A stretch of DNA of 36,707 nucleotides from Alkalihalobacillus alcalophilus ATCC 27647 = CGMCC 1.3604 (GTDB lineage: Bacteria > Bacillota > Bacilli > Bacillales > Bacillaceae_D): contig NZ_ALPT02000042.1 of assembly GCF_000292245.2 (NCBI RefSeq), positions 1 to 36,707 on the forward strand. Reading direction: 5' to 3'. Shown here piece after piece: positions 9,627-18,180 of this stretch. The first letter of the stretch is position 1. Every line of letters begins with the position of its first letter. The position numbers and the translations under genes are program-made. The notes under the pieces are model-generated. The model saw only the letters and a program-made list of their open reading frames with translations, searched no databases and was not told the origin of the DNA.

Positions 9627-10293
9627 GAGTTTCCCTCCAATTTCGTAACATCGATTGAAATAATTTTAACCCATCGGCACTACCCAAAATCTCTTCTACC
9701 GCACGTTCTGGGTGTGGCATCATTCCTAGTACATTTCCTTGTTCATTCGTAATCCCAGCAATTTGATTCCTTGACCCATTAATCGCATTGACGTAACGGA
9801 AAACGACTTGATTGTTCTCTTCTAATCTCGAAAGTGTTTCCTCGTCACATTCATAGTTCCCTTCGCCATGGGCAACAGGGACATTAATAACATCACCTTT
9901 GGTATAACCGGCTGTAAACATCGTATTCGCATTTTCAACTTGTAACTGAACCGGACGACAAATGAATTTTAAACCTTCATTTCGTTTCATCGCTCCAGGC
10001 AAAAGACCTGCTTCAAGGAGAATTTGGAAGCCATTACAAACACCAAGTACGGGTTTACCGGCATTAGCCGCTTCAATAACCGCGTTCATCACTTTTGAAA
10101 AACGAGCAATCGCTCCTGAACGAAGATAATCACCGTACGAGAAACCACCCGGCAACAGAATTCCATCAAAACCTTCAAGTGAAGCCTCATCATGCCAAAC
10201 ATATTCGACTTCCGCTCCTAGACCATCCTTAATCGCATGATACATATCTGAATCACAGTTTGATCCAGGAAAAACGATTACCGCAAATTTCAT
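9610..10293 (-). CDS. purQ: FGAM synthase glutaminase subunit
   Basis: PurQ is the class I glutamine amidotransferase subunit of FGAM synthase and supplies ammonia to PurL. The 227 residues contain the oxyanion segment LPGGFSYGDYLR, the nucleophile in GVCNGFQ (Cys near residue 86), and the His/Glu pair in MPHPERAVEE near residue 195. The ATG overlaps the purS stop (ATGA) and its 3' end overlaps purL by 17 bases. Confidence 0.98.
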   Translation of the reverse strand: MKFAVIVFPGSNCDSDMYHAIKDGLGAEVEYVWHDEASLEGFDGILLPGGFSYGDYLRSGAIARFSKVMNAVIEAANAGKPVLGVCNGFQILLEAGLLPGAMKRNEGLKFICRPVQLQVENANTMFTAGYTKGDVINVPVAHGEGNYECDEETLSRLEENNQVVFRYVNAINGSRNQIAGITNEQGNVLGMMPHPERAVEEILGSADGLKLFQSMLRNWRETHVTTA

Positions 10294-10541
10294 GATGGCA
10301 CGACCTCCTCGATTTCAAAACGATAGTCTTCAATCACTGTGTTCGCAAGAATTTTTTCGCACATTTCCTTAACACGTTCTTCAACATTTTCTGTTTTTTC
10401 TAATTGAAGTTCCAAATATTTACCGATACGCACTTCTTGAACTTCTTTATAATCCATCGTGTGAAGAGCTCCCTTAACTGCTACTCCTTGAGGGTCTAAT
10501 ACACTTTCTCTTAACGTGACAAAAACTTTTACTTTCAACAT
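10290..10541 (-). CDS. purS: FGAM synthase PurS subunit
   Basis: PurS is the small subunit that holds PurL and PurQ together and helps channel ammonia. I use the ATG at 10539-10541 because AGGAGG at 10550-10555 stands at the correct distance; an in-frame TTG two codons upstream would be too close. The 83-residue product (MLKVKVFVTLRESVLDPQG) matches B. subtilis PurS in length and in the segments VLDPQG, VRIGKYLEL and ANTVIEDY. Its stop overlaps the purQ start. Confidence 0.96.
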   Translation of the reverse strand: MLKVKVFVTLRESVLDPQGVAVKGALHTMDYKEVQEVRIGKYLELQLEKTENVEERVKEMCEKILANTVIEDYRFEIEEVVPS

Positions 10542-10582
10542 GGACAAGTCCTCCTAAAATGGTTTTTATTATCAGGTGAAGT

Positions 10583-11296
10583 TTACGAATGCTGGGTTAA
10601 TCGAGCTAAAATTTCAGCATAACCTTCTTGCAAATTACCTAAATTACGACGGAATAAATCTTTATCAAAGCGTTCATTCGTATCTTTATCCCAAAGGCGA
10701 CACGTATCAGGCGAAATTTCATCTGCTAAAAGAAGTTCACCGTTCACCGTCCGACCGAATTCAAGCTTGAAATCTACTAAACGAATGTTAATTTCAGAGA
10801 ATAAAGCAAGCAAATGCTCATTTACCGCTAATGCCATCTCTCTTAATTGAGCTACCTCTTCATCTGATGCTGCCTCCAGTAGTTCAATATGGGCTTCTGT
10901 AATCAGCGGGTCTCCTAAATCATCATCTTTATAATAAAATTCAACAATCGGCTTGCTGAGCGGGGTTCCCTCTTCCATTCCAAGACGCTTCGCCATACTT
11001 CCTGCGACAATATTACGAACAACCACTTCTAATGGAACAATTTCGACCTTTTGCACGAGTTGCTCTGTTTCCGAAAGCCGCTCCACAAAATGACTCTCAA
11101 TTCCTTTGTCCTTTAACTGAGTAAAAATAAGAGAGGAAATTTCATTATTTAAACGACCTTTTCCAGCGAGTGTATCTTTCTTTTCGCCATTAAAAGCTGT
11201 CGCCTCATCCTTATATTCAATCCAAAGGATATTTGCTTCATTCGTTTGATAAATCTTCTTCGCTTTTCCTTCATATAGGAGCTGTTGTTTTTCCAT
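10583..11296 (-). CDS. purC: SAICAR synthetase
   Basis: PurC links aspartate to CAIR with ATP to form SAICAR. The 237-residue sequence begins with EKQQLLYEGKAKKIY, the family's nucleotide-binding start. It also shows EVVVRNIVAGSMAKR and, near residue 175, LVDFKLEFGR with DEISPDTCRLWD. GGAGG precedes the ATG at optimal spacing. A 315-base gap upstream (11297-11611) separates it from purB and contains a full copy of the dispersed repeat. Confidence 0.98.
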   Translation of the reverse strand: MEKQQLLYEGKAKKIYQTNEANILWIEYKDEATAFNGEKKDTLAGKGRLNNEISSLIFTQLKDKGIESHFVERLSETEQLVQKVEIVPLEVVVRNIVAGSMAKRLGMEEGTPLSKPIVEFYYKDDDLGDPLITEAHIELLEAASDEEVAQLREMALAVNEHLLALFSEINIRLVDFKLEFGRTVNGELLLADEISPDTCRLWDKDTNERFDKDLFRRNLGNLQEGYAEILARLTQHS

Positions 11297-11401
11297 TTGG
11301 GTCCTCCACTAAAGTAATAGTTAAATGTCAAAAAACACGGGCAAATGCGATATGAATAAATATTAAGAATAATTACGTTTTTTTAATTGTTTTGGTTGTC
11401 T

Positions 11402-11535
11402 TACTCCACCAGCTCCATGCCCACAGCAATAGCGGGTGAGTCGGGAGCCCCTTAGCTAACAGTCGCTGTGGGGTCTCCCGTCCTTCACTATTCCCGCAGG
11501 AGTCTTCGGGCATTCCTCTGGCTTCGTTTTGGTTC
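11402..11535. repeat. Bacillaceae intergenic repeat, full copy 2 (134 bp)
   Basis: This copy fills the purB-purC gap and matches the block at 2425-2558 over the same 134-bp length and in the same orientation, with scattered substitutions. Inverted segments (GGGAGCCCC against GGGGTCTCCC) can fold. Nothing else gene-like is visible in 11297-11611. Confidence 0.85.
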
Positions 11536-11611
11536 ATGAAAATTTAATCATTTAGTGGTTTCACTAGAAGTAACAACCTCTTCACTTCTCCTTAACCACA
11601 ACTAACAGCTT

Positions 11612-12910
11612 TTACTCATCAATCCCTAAACGCGTAAAGATCGTATCGACATGCTTTAAGTGATGTTCGTAGTTAAAGCATTCTTCAATTTCTTCTGGTG
11701 ATAATACAGAAGTAATCCGTTCTTCCGCTTCGACTAGTTCGCGGAATTGAATCCCCTTCTCCCAAGCTTCCATCGCCTTTGGTTGAACAAGGTCATACGC
11801 TTCTTCACGAACAAGGCCTTTATCAATTAAAGAAAGAAGCACACGCTGCGAATAAATTAATCCGTATGTTCTTGTCATATTGCGTTTCATGTTTTCTGGG
11901 AATACGGTTAAGTTTTTCACGATATTACCGAAACGATTTAACATATAGTTTAAGGCGATCGTCACATCCGGTAACAAAATTCGCTCTGCTGATGAATGTG
12001 AAATGTCGCGCTCATGCCATAATGGAACATTTTCATAAGCAGCTAACATATGTCCACGAACAATACGAGCCAGACCTGTCATATTTTCTGAACCAATTGG
12101 ATTACGTTTATGTGGCATTGCAGAAGATCCTTTTTGACCTTTTGCAAAAAATTCTTCCACTTCACGTGTTTCACTTTTTTGTAACCCACGAATTTCAACT
12201 GCAAATTTCTCAATTGACGTCGCAATAAGGGCTAATGTGCTCACATATTGAGCGTGACGATCACGTTGTAAGGTTTGCGTTGAAATCGGTGCTGCCTCTA
12301 ACCCTAATTTTTCACAAACTAATTGCTCAACCGCCGGATCGATATTGGCATACGTTCCAACCGCACCTGAAAGCTTGCCGACACGAACTGTTTCAGCTGC
12401 CTGTTTAAAACGTTCGATGTTACGTTTCATCTCTTCATACCAAAGACCAAGCTTTAATCCGAATGTTGTTGGCTCAGCATGAACGCCATGCGTACGCCCC
12501 ATCATTACCGTATATTTATGATCTTTTGCTTTATTTTTAATAATTTCTAAAAAGTTCTCTAAGTCGTTTAATAAAATCTCATTTGCTTGTTTTAATAAAT
12601 AAGAAAGAGCTGTATCAACCACATCTGTTGACGTTAATCCGTAATGCACCCATTTACGCTCTTCGCCAAGCGTCTCCGAAACCGCACGTGTAAATGCGAC
12701 TACATCGTGACGAGTTTCTTCTTCAATTTCTAAAATACGCTCCACATCAAAGCTCGCATTTTCACGAATTTTTTGGACATCTTCTTTTGGAATTTCACCA
12801 AGCTCTGCCCATGCCTCACAAGCAACGATTTCTACTTCTAACCATGCTTGATAGCGGTTTTGGTCTGTCCAAATTTGACCCATTTCTGGTCTTGTATAAC
12901 GTTCAATCAT
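11612..12910 (-). CDS. purB: Adenylosuccinate lyase
   Basis: PurB removes fumarate from SAICAR in IMP synthesis and from adenylosuccinate in AMP synthesis. The 432-residue protein has the fumarase/aspartase signature SSAMPHKRNPIGSEN near residue 265, HYGLTSTDVVDTA and the catalytic-histidine segment GRTHGVHAEPT near residue 140. GGAGG lies nine bases before the ATG. It follows purK after 39 bases and precedes purC after a repeat-bearing gap. Confidence 0.98.
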   Translation of the reverse strand: MIERYTRPEMGQIWTDQNRYQAWLEVEIVACEAWAELGEIPKEDVQKIRENASFDVERILEIEEETRHDVVAFTRAVSETLGEERKWVHYGLTSTDVVDTALSYLLKQANEILLNDLENFLEIIKNKAKDHKYTVMMGRTHGVHAEPTTFGLKLGLWYEEMKRNIERFKQAAETVRVGKLSGAVGTYANIDPAVEQLVCEKLGLEAAPISTQTLQRDRHAQYVSTLALIATSIEKFAVEIRGLQKSETREVEEFFAKGQKGSSAMPHKRNPIGSENMTGLARIVRGHMLAAYENVPLWHERDISHSSAERILLPDVTIALNYMLNRFGNIVKNLTVFPENMKRNMTRTYGLIYSQRVLLSLIDKGLVREEAYDLVQPKAMEAWEKGIQFRELVEAEERITSVLSPEEIEECFNYEHHLKHVDTIFTRLGIDE

Positions 12911-12949
12911 AGTTTAATGCCTCCAATTATCTTTTTCGTACCTTCTTTA

Positions 12950-14065
12950 TTATGAGCGTTCATCTAATTTTTGCAATGCCTCTTCAACGGTTTTAGCCAT
13001 GACGGTTAAATGTCCCATTTTTCTTTTTTCTTTTGCCTCGGCTTTTCCATATAGATGAAGCTTTATATCATTAAATTGCTCAATATGAGCTAAAACTTGC
13101 GACAAGTCCTCACCTAAAATGTTTTCCATTACGACCGGCTTATGCAACGTTGTTTCTCCAAGTGGCCAGCCACTAACCGCGCGAATATGTTGTTCAAATT
13201 GAGAAGTTTCACAAGCCTCAATCGTATAATGCCCAGAATTATGAGGTCTTGGGGCAAGTTCATTTACAAAAAGGGTGCCATCAGAGCCGACAAAAAATTC
13301 AACAGCGAGCGTTCCAACTAACCCGAGCCCTTCCGCAATCGTTAACGCCATTTTTTTAGCCCCATCTTGAATGTCCTGTGAAACTCTTGCTGGAACAATG
13401 GAACGATATAAAATATTGTTACGGTGGATGTTTTCCGCTACTGGGAAAGTCTTCACTTCCCCAGTCGTTGAACGAGTAACGATTACCGAAACCTCACATT
13501 GAAACGGAATCCATGCTTCTAATACTAGTTCACCGTGTTTGAGCAACCTTCTCACCGCTTCATTAAGTTCTTCTTGATTGTTGACAACGGCTTGTCCTTT
13601 GCCATCATAACCACCGCGGCATGTTTTCAGCACAGCCGGAAAACCGATATCTTCGCCAGCTTTTGTGATCATTTCCTCCGCTAAAATCGCACGATGCGGA
13701 GCAACTTTAACACCTAATGATTCAATCGCTTGCTTTTCCTCCAAACGATGTTGTGTGATTTTTAACAATTTATCCCCTTGTGGAAAAAAACATTGTTCAG
13801 CAATCCAACCAGCTGTCTTCTGGTCAATATTTTCAAACTCATATGTTATAAGATCTGACACATCTGCGAGTAGTTTAGCCCCATCTAAATCGTCATAGCC
13901 TTTTTCGATTTGGACATCTGCTATTTGCCCACAAGGTGAATCAGCCGTTGGTTCTAGTACAGCAATCCGGTACCCCATCTGTCTCGCCGCAATCGCCATC
14001 ATTCGTCCAAGTTGGCCTCCGCCAATAATTCCGATCGTTGCTCCTGGTGTTAACGGCTGACTCAT
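12950..14065 (-). CDS. purK: N5-carboxyaminoimidazole ribonucleotide synthase
   Basis: PurK carboxylates AIR with bicarbonate and ATP to N5-CAIR, which PurE rearranges. The 371 residues form a three-part ATP-grasp enzyme: the N-terminal GIIGGGQLGRMMA, the central TCRGGYDGKGQAVV ATP loop, and FVNELAPRPHNSGHYTIE near residue 265 carrying metal ligands. Its ATG overlaps the purE stop (ATGA), coupling the two enzymes that act in sequence. Confidence 0.98.
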   Translation of the reverse strand: MSQPLTPGATIGIIGGGQLGRMMAIAARQMGYRIAVLEPTADSPCGQIADVQIEKGYDDLDGAKLLADVSDLITYEFENIDQKTAGWIAEQCFFPQGDKLLKITQHRLEEKQAIESLGVKVAPHRAILAEEMITKAGEDIGFPAVLKTCRGGYDGKGQAVVNNQEELNEAVRRLLKHGELVLEAWIPFQCEVSVIVTRSTTGEVKTFPVAENIHRNNILYRSIVPARVSQDIQDGAKKMALTIAEGLGLVGTLAVEFFVGSDGTLFVNELAPRPHNSGHYTIEACETSQFEQHIRAVSGWPLGETTLHKPVVMENILGEDLSQVLAHIEQFNDIKLHLYGKAEAKEKRKMGHLTVMAKTVEEALQKLDERS

Positions 14066-14547
14066 AATGTATCACTGCTTTCTAACACTTTTTCTTCCGT
14101 TTGTTTTCTTCTTTTTTCTAAACGTAATTGAACTTCTTCATTAAAAGAGCCAATGATTTGAGTGGCAAGTAAACCAGCATTTGTTGCTCCTGCCTTCCCA
14201 ATGGCGACTGTTGCAACTGGTACACCACCTGGCATTTGTACGATCGACAATAAGGAATCTAATCCTTGTAAGGCTTTTGACTGAACGGGAACACCAATAA
14301 CCGGTAACGTCGTTTTAGCAGCGACCATCCCTGGTAAATGGGCAGCTCCTCCAGCTCCAGCAATAATCACTTTCAAGCCTCTTGCTCTTGCTTCTTCTGC
14401 ATATTGAAACATTAAATCAGGTGTACGATGAGCAGATACAACCTTTTTCTCATAAGGAATTTCAAGCTCTTCTAATACGTCACAGGCATGTTTCATCGTT
14501 TCCCAATCAGATGTACTTCCCATAATGACACCGACAACCGGATCCAT
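14062..14547 (-). CDS. purE: N5-CAIR mutase
   Basis: PurE converts N5-CAIR to CAIR. I place the start at ATG 14545-14547, preceded by GGGAG, giving MDPVVGVIMGSTSDWE (161 residues), which agrees with B. subtilis PurE; upstream in-frame codons lack a site. The GSTSDW loop, SAHRTPD and AGAGGAAHLPGM are the class I PurE active-site segments. It is the first gene of the operon, about 60 bases after the leader terminator. Confidence 0.98.
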   Translation of the reverse strand: MDPVVGVIMGSTSDWETMKHACDVLEELEIPYEKKVVSAHRTPDLMFQYAEEARARGLKVIIAGAGGAAHLPGMVAAKTTLPVIGVPVQSKALQGLDSLLSIVQMPGGVPVATVAIGKAGATNAGLLATQIIGSFNEEVQLRLEKRRKQTEEKVLESSDTL

Positions 14548-14609
14548 ATTTAATCTCTCCCTATCCAATAATCTATTATTTTTTCTCGATTAACCATTTG
14601 CTTAAACAT

Positions 14610-14673
14610 AAAAAAACATAGAATTAGGTTCTTTATCATCGATCTTGCCGAGAGAAAGTAAGCTAATTCTACG
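14610..14673 (-). terminator. Leader terminator of the purine riboswitch
   Basis: On the minus strand CGTAGAATTAG (14663-14673) pairs with CTAATTCTATG (14617-14627), and seven T follow. It lies between the aptamer and purE, where a guanine-bound aptamer is expected to favour termination. The competing antiterminator pairing was not traced. Confidence 0.85.
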
Positions 14674-14735
14674 CTTTTTATCCAAACGTAAATCATTCAT
14701 TTTCGTACATTAAGATGAATGAATGCCGAACTTCC

Positions 14736-14805
14736 CCTCATAGTCTAATAATTTACGGTTATTAGGTAGAAACTTTTGGGCCATATTCCCAAGGATTATA
14801 TGAGG
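14736..14805 (-). promoter_or_regulatory. Guanine-class purine riboswitch aptamer
   Basis: The minus strand reads CCTCATATAATC at the start and GACTATGAGG at the end, forming P1. Between them are P2 with loop ATATGG and the conserved TTTCTACC segment, then P3. These are the invariant elements of purine aptamers. The specificity base is C in GACTATG, as in the guanine-binding xpt aptamer; adenine aptamers have T here. It lies 60-130 bases from the leader terminator, so guanine or hypoxanthine should shut off purE-D transcription. Confidence 0.96.
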
Positions 14806-14835
14806 TAATTTCGTATTTGTGGTCTTTTCACCTTC

Positions 14836-14864
14836 ATCTTACAAGTAACTCACGGTGATGTCAA
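14836..14864 (-). promoter_or_regulatory. Sigma-A promoter of the purine operon
   Basis: A perfect -35 TTGACA (14859-14864) and -10 TAAGAT (14836-14841) are separated by 17 bases. The expected transcript starts near 14829, a short distance before the riboswitch aptamer. Confidence 0.9.
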
Positions 14865-14867
14865 CGA

Positions 14868-14906
14868 AAAATCGAACATTTACTATTATAAAATAATTAT
14901 CGTTCG
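14868..14906. promoter_or_regulatory. Probable PurR (PurBox) operator
   Basis: AAAATCGAACATT (14868-14880) differs from the Bacillus PurBox AWWWCCGAACWWT at one position. An inverted core GTTCG stands at 14902-14906. The two cores face each other about 24 bases apart, close to the usual arrangement, just upstream of the -35. The second box is weak outside its core and overlaps the 3' end of the preceding gene. Confidence 0.6.
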
Positions 14907-15106
14907 TCTTCTTTTAATAAGCCTTCAAAGACAATCACTTGTTTTATCGGTTCATAGTGGACATTTTGCCCTTGTTTCTCCTCCGAGAATACAGGCTTCT
15001 CCATTCTCCTTACCGGTTTATAGCCCATTTTATCCATTCGTTCGAGACAATCAGCAATCGACTCTCCTTCCTGAACCTCAAACTTCATTTTCTTCTTTTT
15101 ACTCAC
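14897..15106 (-). CDS. yebG: NETI-motif small protein (YebG homologue)
   Basis: The product is a short basic protein (69 residues from a GTG start at 15104-15106, chosen because GGGGG stands about seven bases upstream). It begins VSKKKKMKFEVQEGESI and contains CLERMDKMGYKPVRRMEKPVF, which is like B. subtilis YebG, the gene directly upstream of purE there. The NETI motif is replaced by GESI. Its function is unknown. An upstream ATG would extend it, with a poorer ribosome binding site. The gene end overlaps the putative second PurBox. Confidence 0.82.
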   Translation of the reverse strand: MSKKKKMKFEVQEGESIADCLERMDKMGYKPVRRMEKPVFSEEKQGQNVHYEPIKQVIVFEGLLKEDER

Positions 15107-15241
15107 ATACATTCCCCCTATATGAACATTGCCTATGTTGATTTCTTTTTTATTCGGAATTTCATAACCGACATACATCATATTGTAGTGTGTATGAGGA
15201 AGACTGACAACACCGATTACATTTTGAGCGACATCGTGACG

Positions 15242-15805
15242 TTAATCGTCGGAACTTGGGATGAATCTACTTTTATTTTCAAAAATCTCATTATAGTTCG
15301 TATCTGCTTGAAGGGCTCTTTCTTCTTCCTTGATTCGAATCGAAAGGACGACTCCGTTTAAAACAGTAAACAAAAAAGCCGTCCAATATGCTTGAAAAAT
15401 AATCGGTAAACTAATAATCTCGACGGCCACGACCATATAATTAGGATGTCTCATAAAATGATAAGGTCCCTTAGTCACAACCCTCGCCCCCGGCAAAATC
15501 ATTATTCGTGTATTCCAAAACCGCCCGAGCGATGACAGAGCCCAGACTCGAACAACTTGGGCGATGATAAAGAGACAAAATGGAATCGCCGTCCATTTCA
15601 TCATCTCAGGTTGCGTCACCGCAATCTCACTAAATAAGGAAAGAAAGAAACCTACATGCAATAAGACAAGAAAAGGGTAGTGTTCCTTTCCAACTTCAAA
15701 TCCCCCTTGGTCCTCGATCCAACGTTTGTTACGATTGGCAATAATCAACTCCAATACTCTTTGTAACATAACTGAGCCAAGGAAGATATAAATCCAAATA
15801 CTCAA
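15242..15805 (-). CDS. bpsB: Isoprenylcysteine carboxyl methyltransferase-family membrane protein (BpsB/YpbQ-like)
   Basis: This integral membrane protein of about 187 residues belongs to the ICMT family. The hallmark GPYHFMRHPNYM and the C-terminal RIKEEERAL segment bind S-adenosylmethionine in this family. Several hydrophobic helices are visible. I take TTG at 15803-15805 as start: GGGAGGG precedes it and it overlaps the bpsA stop (TTGA), so translation is coupled. In B. subtilis the homologue YpbQ (BpsB) O-methylates alkylpyrones made by BpsA. An in-frame ATG far upstream lies inside bpsA and is rejected. Confidence 0.88.
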   Translation of the reverse strand: MSIWIYIFLGSVMLQRVLELIIANRNKRWIEDQGGFEVGKEHYPFLVLLHVGFFLSLFSEIAVTQPEMMKWTAIPFCLFIIAQVVRVWALSSLGRFWNTRIMILPGARVVTKGPYHFMRHPNYMVVAVEIISLPIIFQAYWTAFLFTVLNGVVLSIRIKEEERALQADTNYNEIFENKSRFIPSSDD

Positions 15806-16899
15806 TGAACTCCCTCCCACTTTAACAGAACAAGCTCGGAACAAAAACCAGGTCCTAATGCAGCCATTAAACCAATATCGCCTGATTGCCGTTCCTTTTT
15901 CATACATTCTTCAAGCACATATAAAACGGTTGGTGACGACATATTGCCATTCATTCGTAATACATCTCTCGCTTCCTCTGTTAAGGTCGTCGGAATCGAT
16001 AACGACGCTTCATAAGCATCAAGTACCTTTTTCCCACCTGGATGAGCAACAAAAGAATCAATCTGACCTATTTCTAAACCATGCTCATGCAAAAAACCTT
16101 CTACATTTGGTTTAAACCAGTTTTCAACAACGGAAGGAATATCACGCGAAAACACCACATGGAGACCCGTATCCTTCACATCCCAACCCATGATTTCTTC
16201 TGAATCCGGCATTAAGGTCGAATGTGTTGCGGTTACCATTGGACGAAGGGGCCTTTTCGCGTTTTGTGTCAGTGAAGAATGTTCCCCACAAACTAACGCA
16301 CAAGCAACACCATCCGCAAATAAAGACGCACCAATTAAATTACTTTTTGAACGGTCATTTTTTTGAAAAGTTAGGCTACAAAGTTCAATACAGCAAACCA
16401 ATACATTTTGCTCCGGATACGCACGTGCATATTCAAAAGCACGACTTATCCCAATTGCACCACCAGCGCACCCTAACCCCCATAACGGAATTCGTTTTGT
16501 ATGAGGGGAAAAGGACATTTGATTCATAATTCGTGCATCCAAGCTTGGCGTCGACATACCCGAACTCGTCACCAATACGATCGCATCGATTTCTTTTTCT
16601 TCAATTGGCTCTTTGAGAAACGCTTCATTTTGTAGACATGTCTTAATTGCCTCGACACCAAATTCGGTGGCGAGTTCGATGTATAAATCATTACGTTCTT
16701 GTAAAGTATGACTTTCCTCAAACCATTCGATTGGAACCGCAAAATGTCGCTCATCAATCTGACCATTTTTAAAAACGGGCAGCAGCCGATTAATATCTGA
16801 AAAACTTTCACTAAACAATTCCTTCGCAAACTCCATCGTTAAATCCTGAGTCAACCTATTGGGCGGACGAAAGGTTCCTACCGATAAAATACTAACCAT
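15802..16899 (-). CDS. bpsA: Type III polyketide synthase (BpsA-like)
   Basis: This chalcone-synthase-like enzyme has 365 residues, as usual. The catalytic triad is complete: C144 in GLGCAGGA, H286 in VAHPGGKK and N319 in RMNGNMSSPT. The C-terminal GPGFCSELVLL closes the active site. In B. subtilis BpsA condenses long-chain acyl-CoA with malonyl-CoA to make alkylpyrones, which BpsB methylates; the adjacent coupled bpsB makes the same role likely here. A tandem-repeat array lies just upstream of its 5' region. Confidence 0.94.
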   Translation of the reverse strand: MVSILSVGTFRPPNRLTQDLTMEFAKELFSESFSDINRLLPVFKNGQIDERHFAVPIEWFEESHTLQERNDLYIELATEFGVEAIKTCLQNEAFLKEPIEEKEIDAIVLVTSSGMSTPSLDARIMNQMSFSPHTKRIPLWGLGCAGGAIGISRAFEYARAYPEQNVLVCCIELCSLTFQKNDRSKSNLIGASLFADGVACALVCGEHSSLTQNAKRPLRPMVTATHSTLMPDSEEIMGWDVKDTGLHVVFSRDIPSVVENWFKPNVEGFLHEHGLEIGQIDSFVAHPGGKKVLDAYEASLSIPTTLTEEARDVLRMNGNMSSPTVLYVLEECMKKERQSGDIGLMAALGPGFCSELVLLKWEGVH

Positions 16900-17037
16900 A
16901 ATTAAGCCCCTATCCTTATTTTGTTAGTTTAGGTTTTCCAGTATTAGTTAATTTATTCTAGTTTGTACCTTAATACCGTCTCGGTTTCCAGTTTATTACT
17001 TTTGAATGATTATACGTACCATAATATAGAACAACTT

Positions 17038-17417
17038 GGATTTTCATTACCTAATGTGCTTTTTTCGCACCGTAATTTGAATCAGCACGGTTTTTGATTA
17101 CCTATTCCAGCTTTTTCGCACCGTAATCCGACTCAGCACGATTTTTCATTGCTTATCCCAGCTTTTTCGCACCGTAATCTGACTCAGCATGATTTTTCAT
17201 TACTTATTCCAGCTTTTTCGCACCGTAATCTGACTCAGCACGGTTTTTCATTACTTATTCACTTTTTTTCGCACCGTAATTTGACTCAGCACGGTTTTTC
17301 ATTACCTATTCCAGTTTTTTCGCACCGTAATCCGACTCAGCACGGTTTTTCATTACTTATTCACTTTTTTTCGCACTCTAATTCCCCACTCCGCACTTTT
17401 TCATTACTTATCCACTC
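17038..17417. repeat. Tandem array of seven 51-bp hairpin-bearing units
   Basis: Units start with TTTTTCGCAC at 17061, 17112, 17163, 17214, 17265, 17316 and 17367, exactly 51 bp apart, with a degenerate partial unit before the first. Units 1-6 contain ACCGT...ACGGT-type arms around the odd palindrome CTGACTCAG (with variants). Unit 7 is degraded. The array fills most of 16900-17502 between bpsA and the MOSC gene. Because 51 is a multiple of three, it creates a repetitive open frame on the plus strand that I do not regard as a gene. Confidence 0.95.
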
Positions 17418-17456
17418 ATTTATCCCTCCATACTTCAAAAACTCCTAAAACCAACA

Positions 17457-17495
17457 CAAAAAAGCCCACAACCAATATAAAATTGAGTGTGGGTT
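17457..17495 (-). terminator. Terminator after the MOSC gene
   Basis: The minus strand forms AACCCACA...TGTGGGCT (one mismatch) followed by six T, a few bases after the stop codon at 17503. Confidence 0.75.
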
Positions 17496-17502
17496 CCATT
17501 TT

Positions 17503-18150
17503 TTATTTCAACTTTTCCAATCTTTTTTGAAAATGCTCGCGCCATTCTTGGGAAAGTTGTCTCACTTTGACAAGCTCCTGCCAATCTTCTGATGTCGCTT
17601 CTTTCCAATACCTTGCTTTATTTACGTTCAAAACCGTCGGGTTCTTCGCATGACGCTCCACTAGTTCCAACTCGTCTCCCACACTTACTTCTCCATTTTG
17701 CAACACTCGGGCATAGTAGCCACTCCAGCCTTTTTCATTCACCCATAAAGCCATTTTGGGTTCATTGTGTTTTAAACCAATTTTGTAACAGGGGGAACGT
17801 GGTTGACTAATTTCGAGCAACACCTCGCCAATTTTATACACATCGCCAATCTGGACATCTTGCTCACTTAATCCGGAAATCGTTAAATTCTCACCAAAAG
17901 CTGACTCTCCTGGATTTCGACCAAGTTTTTCTTCCCAATAGGAATAATGTTCAGCTGGATATAAACAAATCGCCATATCCACTCCACCATGATGAACTGG
18001 GTCAGATTGCGTGTCACCGATAATCCCTAATGCATTCACCTGCACAGTTGAAAATAATGGCTCCTTATATATACTCGTTTTAACTGGCTTCCCATTCATC
18101 ATGACTTCCCTTGGCTTCCCTACATAAATGCCTTCTATTGTTATCGACAT
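17503..18150 (-). CDS. MOSC domain protein (YiiM/YflK-like)
   Basis: The 215-residue protein has an N-terminal MOSC domain (about residues 15-165) with GGVDMAICLYP, GENLTISG and the conserved cysteine C121 in RSPCYKIG. A C-terminal 3-alpha extension includes LNVNKARYW. MOSC proteins are sulfur carriers or molybdenum-cofactor-dependent reductases. The YiiM type detoxifies N-hydroxylated bases such as 6-hydroxylaminopurine, so a role in nucleotide hygiene is possible; this is inference from the family. AAGGAGG precedes the ATG. It is followed by its own terminator. Confidence 0.88.
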   Translation of the reverse strand: MSITIEGIYVGKPREVMMNGKPVKTSIYKEPLFSTVQVNALGIIGDTQSDPVHHGGVDMAICLYPAEHYSYWEEKLGRNPGESAFGENLTISGLSEQDVQIGDVYKIGEVLLEISQPRSPCYKIGLKHNEPKMALWVNEKGWSGYYARVLQNGEVSVGDELELVERHAKNPTVLNVNKARYWKEATSEDWQELVKVRQLSQEWREHFQKRLEKLK

Positions 18151-18180
18151 GACTGTTCCTCCTTATGGTCTCTCTCGATT

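Noticed and set aside
17038..17417. CRISPR array
   Set aside because: Whole units vary together with no identical repeats alternating with unique spacers, and no cas genes are present; the same holds for 22282-22570.
17149..17448. Plus-strand open frame with a 17-residue repeat (FSHRNLTQH-like units)
   Set aside because: It is produced by the 51-bp DNA repeat being a multiple of three; it has no ribosome binding site and the end is unrelated sequence.
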